From G963668435 sp963668435 (GTDB taxonomy: Bacteria; Latescibacterota; Latescibacteria; Latescibacterales; Latescibacteraceae), in assembly GCA_963668435.2 (NCBI GenBank), contig CAXXSC010000005.1:349120-413119 (forward strand): 64,000 nucleotides of DNA, in the 5' to 3' direction. The position numbers and the translations under genes were made by a program. The notes beneath the pieces were generated by a model, which had not been told where the DNA came from, did no database searches, and saw only the letters and a list, made by a program, of their open reading frames with translations. Within the stretch, counting starts at the first letter, position 1. The number at the start of each line of letters is the position of its first letter. Shown piece by piece: positions 63,004 through 64,000 of the stretch.

Positions 63004-63882
63004 CATGAGCCATTTCAGTATCGATGCCGCCACCTGCACCACCTGCGGTATCTGTATCGATGCCTGCCCGGTCGGCGGGCATCATAGAAATTAAAGACGG
63101 CGCCTCGTTGCCGTCCTCCCCCACTGCAAACGCGGAAAAACTCTGTATCAACTGCGGGTCACTGTGTGGCAGTCTGCCCCTCCGGCCTCTTTTTCGCTGG
63201 CAAGCATGCCCGTTTGAGAGAGTGTGATGTTATCGACAGCAATCTCCTCCCTCGAGGCGGAAGAGATCACGCATCTCATGCACACCCGCCGATCCATACG
63301 CCGTTACAAGGACGATATTGTCGACAATGATATGCATCGAGTCCCTGATCCGGACTGCCTCATATGCCCCCAGCGGCCACAACGCCCAGCCGCTGAGCTG
63401 GACTGTCATCAACGGTAATGTCAATGTCCGCAAAGCCGCCGCCGAAACCATCGAATGGATGAAACACTGTATCGAGGTGAAAGATCCCCTCTCACGGGTT
63501 TTCGGCGCACCGCTCATTGTCAGGGCCTGGAATTCCGGTGTTGACCCGATATGCCGTAACGCGCCGCACCTTATCATCGCCCACGCACCGAAAGAAAACC
63601 CGATAGCCAGCGCTTCGGCGACTATAGCCTTGACATGGCTGGAGCTCGCCGCTGCCGCCGCAGGACTCGGGCGCCTGCTGGGCCGGCTTCGTCCATATCG
63701 CATCCATGCACTGGCCCGCCATGTTGGAGACGCTCGAAATGCCCGAGGGCCACGTGCCATTGGGCATACTGATGTTCGGCGTGCCGAAATACAGCTACCA
63801 GCGCATTCCGAAACGGAAAACACCGGATATCCAGTGGCGGGCAGTAACATTCCAATTCAGCGAAGGATACCTGCAAAAATGA
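63004..63882 (+). pseudogene. ferredoxin-nitroreductase fusion, several frameshifts
   Basis: GCGAGGTAACC precedes an ATG; the frames give TCTTCGICIDACPVG (first [4Fe-4S] site), LCINCG then HCVAVCPSG (second site, after removing one T at 63159), then HTRRSIRRYKDD, YAPSGHNAQPLSW, APHLIIAHAPKENP and PLGILMFGVPKYSYQRIP of a nitroreductase. An extra G lies at 63077-63079. A ferredoxin domain ahead of an FMN-dependent nitroreductase is a known architecture. Total about 290 residues. Confidence 0.65.
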
Positions 63883-64000
63883 CGCTTTCATGATATCCCG
63901 CATAAAGCGATTCGGAATTTGGAAAGAATACAACAAAGACGTGGAAACACCGGACAGCAAAATCGCCGTCTCGGCTCATCACAGCCGAAAGAGGGCTTCG

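Overview
The window is 64 kb of a bacterial chromosome with a GC-rich coding bias and few gaps. It probably comes from an uncultured member of the FCB group, possibly the Latescibacteria (WS3) or a relative. This rests on secreted proteins carrying a NPFNP-type FlgD-like (type IX-style) C-terminal domain, a 992-residue DUF2723 membrane protein, a short 286-residue primary sigma factor and a fermentative NADH-linked [FeFe] hydrogenase. No rRNA or tRNA gene was found to confirm this, so the assignment is an inference.

Layout. 0-8.3 kb: extracellular degradation genes (a PhoD-like phosphatase cut by the window edge, a small zinc-ribbon gene with a homopolymer frameshift, two heparinase II/III-like secreted proteins and a metallophosphoesterase lipoprotein). 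8.6-15.7 kb: a secreted FlgD-domain protein, the DUF2723 protein, the primary sigma factor, a cold-shock protein paired with a cysteine-less HesB/IscA-like protein, and a MarR regulator with a strong promoter and likely autoregulatory operator. 16-25.7 kb: housekeeping genes (trmO, holA, trxA-trxB, a YaiI-family protein, blc, a methyltransferase, a sodium-solute symporter and a phosphofructokinase). 26.1-30.2 kb: a hydrogenase operon (receiver-domain protein, hydC, hydB, hydA) preceded by a near-perfect Rex operator. 30.3-40.9 kb: accessory genes, including an AT-rich DUF2971 gene, a Tat-exported DUF362 protein, a tandem PfpI protein, a convergently overlapping histidine kinase/response regulator pair and a BNR-repeat secreted protein. 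41.2-48.7 kb: thiC, rimO, dusB, larB, larC and a secreted repeat protein. 48.7-56.5 kb: a third heparinase-like gene, yciH, a flavin reductase, mazG and a frameshifted acyl-CoA synthetase, separated by unusually long repeat-rich intergenic DNA. 56.5-64 kb: six recognisable genes, every one broken by several frameshifts.

How the genes fit together. The hydrogenase, phosphofructokinase and Rex site point to fermentative growth in which the NADH/NAD+ ratio controls H2 production. The heparinase-like proteins, phosphatases, beta-propeller proteins and FlgD-domain exported proteins suggest degradation of polyanionic polysaccharide or other organic matter outside the cytoplasm. LarB and LarC suggest that the nickel-pincer cofactor is made.

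The most unusual DNA is non-coding. At 48.66-48.98 kb lies a tandem array of units about 93 bp long. Each carries a hairpin whose stem changes in a compensated way between copies while the loop and flanks stay constant. Diverged relatives lie at 51.75 and 52.7 kb. A second long intergenic element occurs at 20.2 and 52.9 kb, and a REP-like palindrome occurs at 10.0, 41.0 and 54.2 kb. The frameshift density after 55.5 kb is most simply explained by poor sequence quality.
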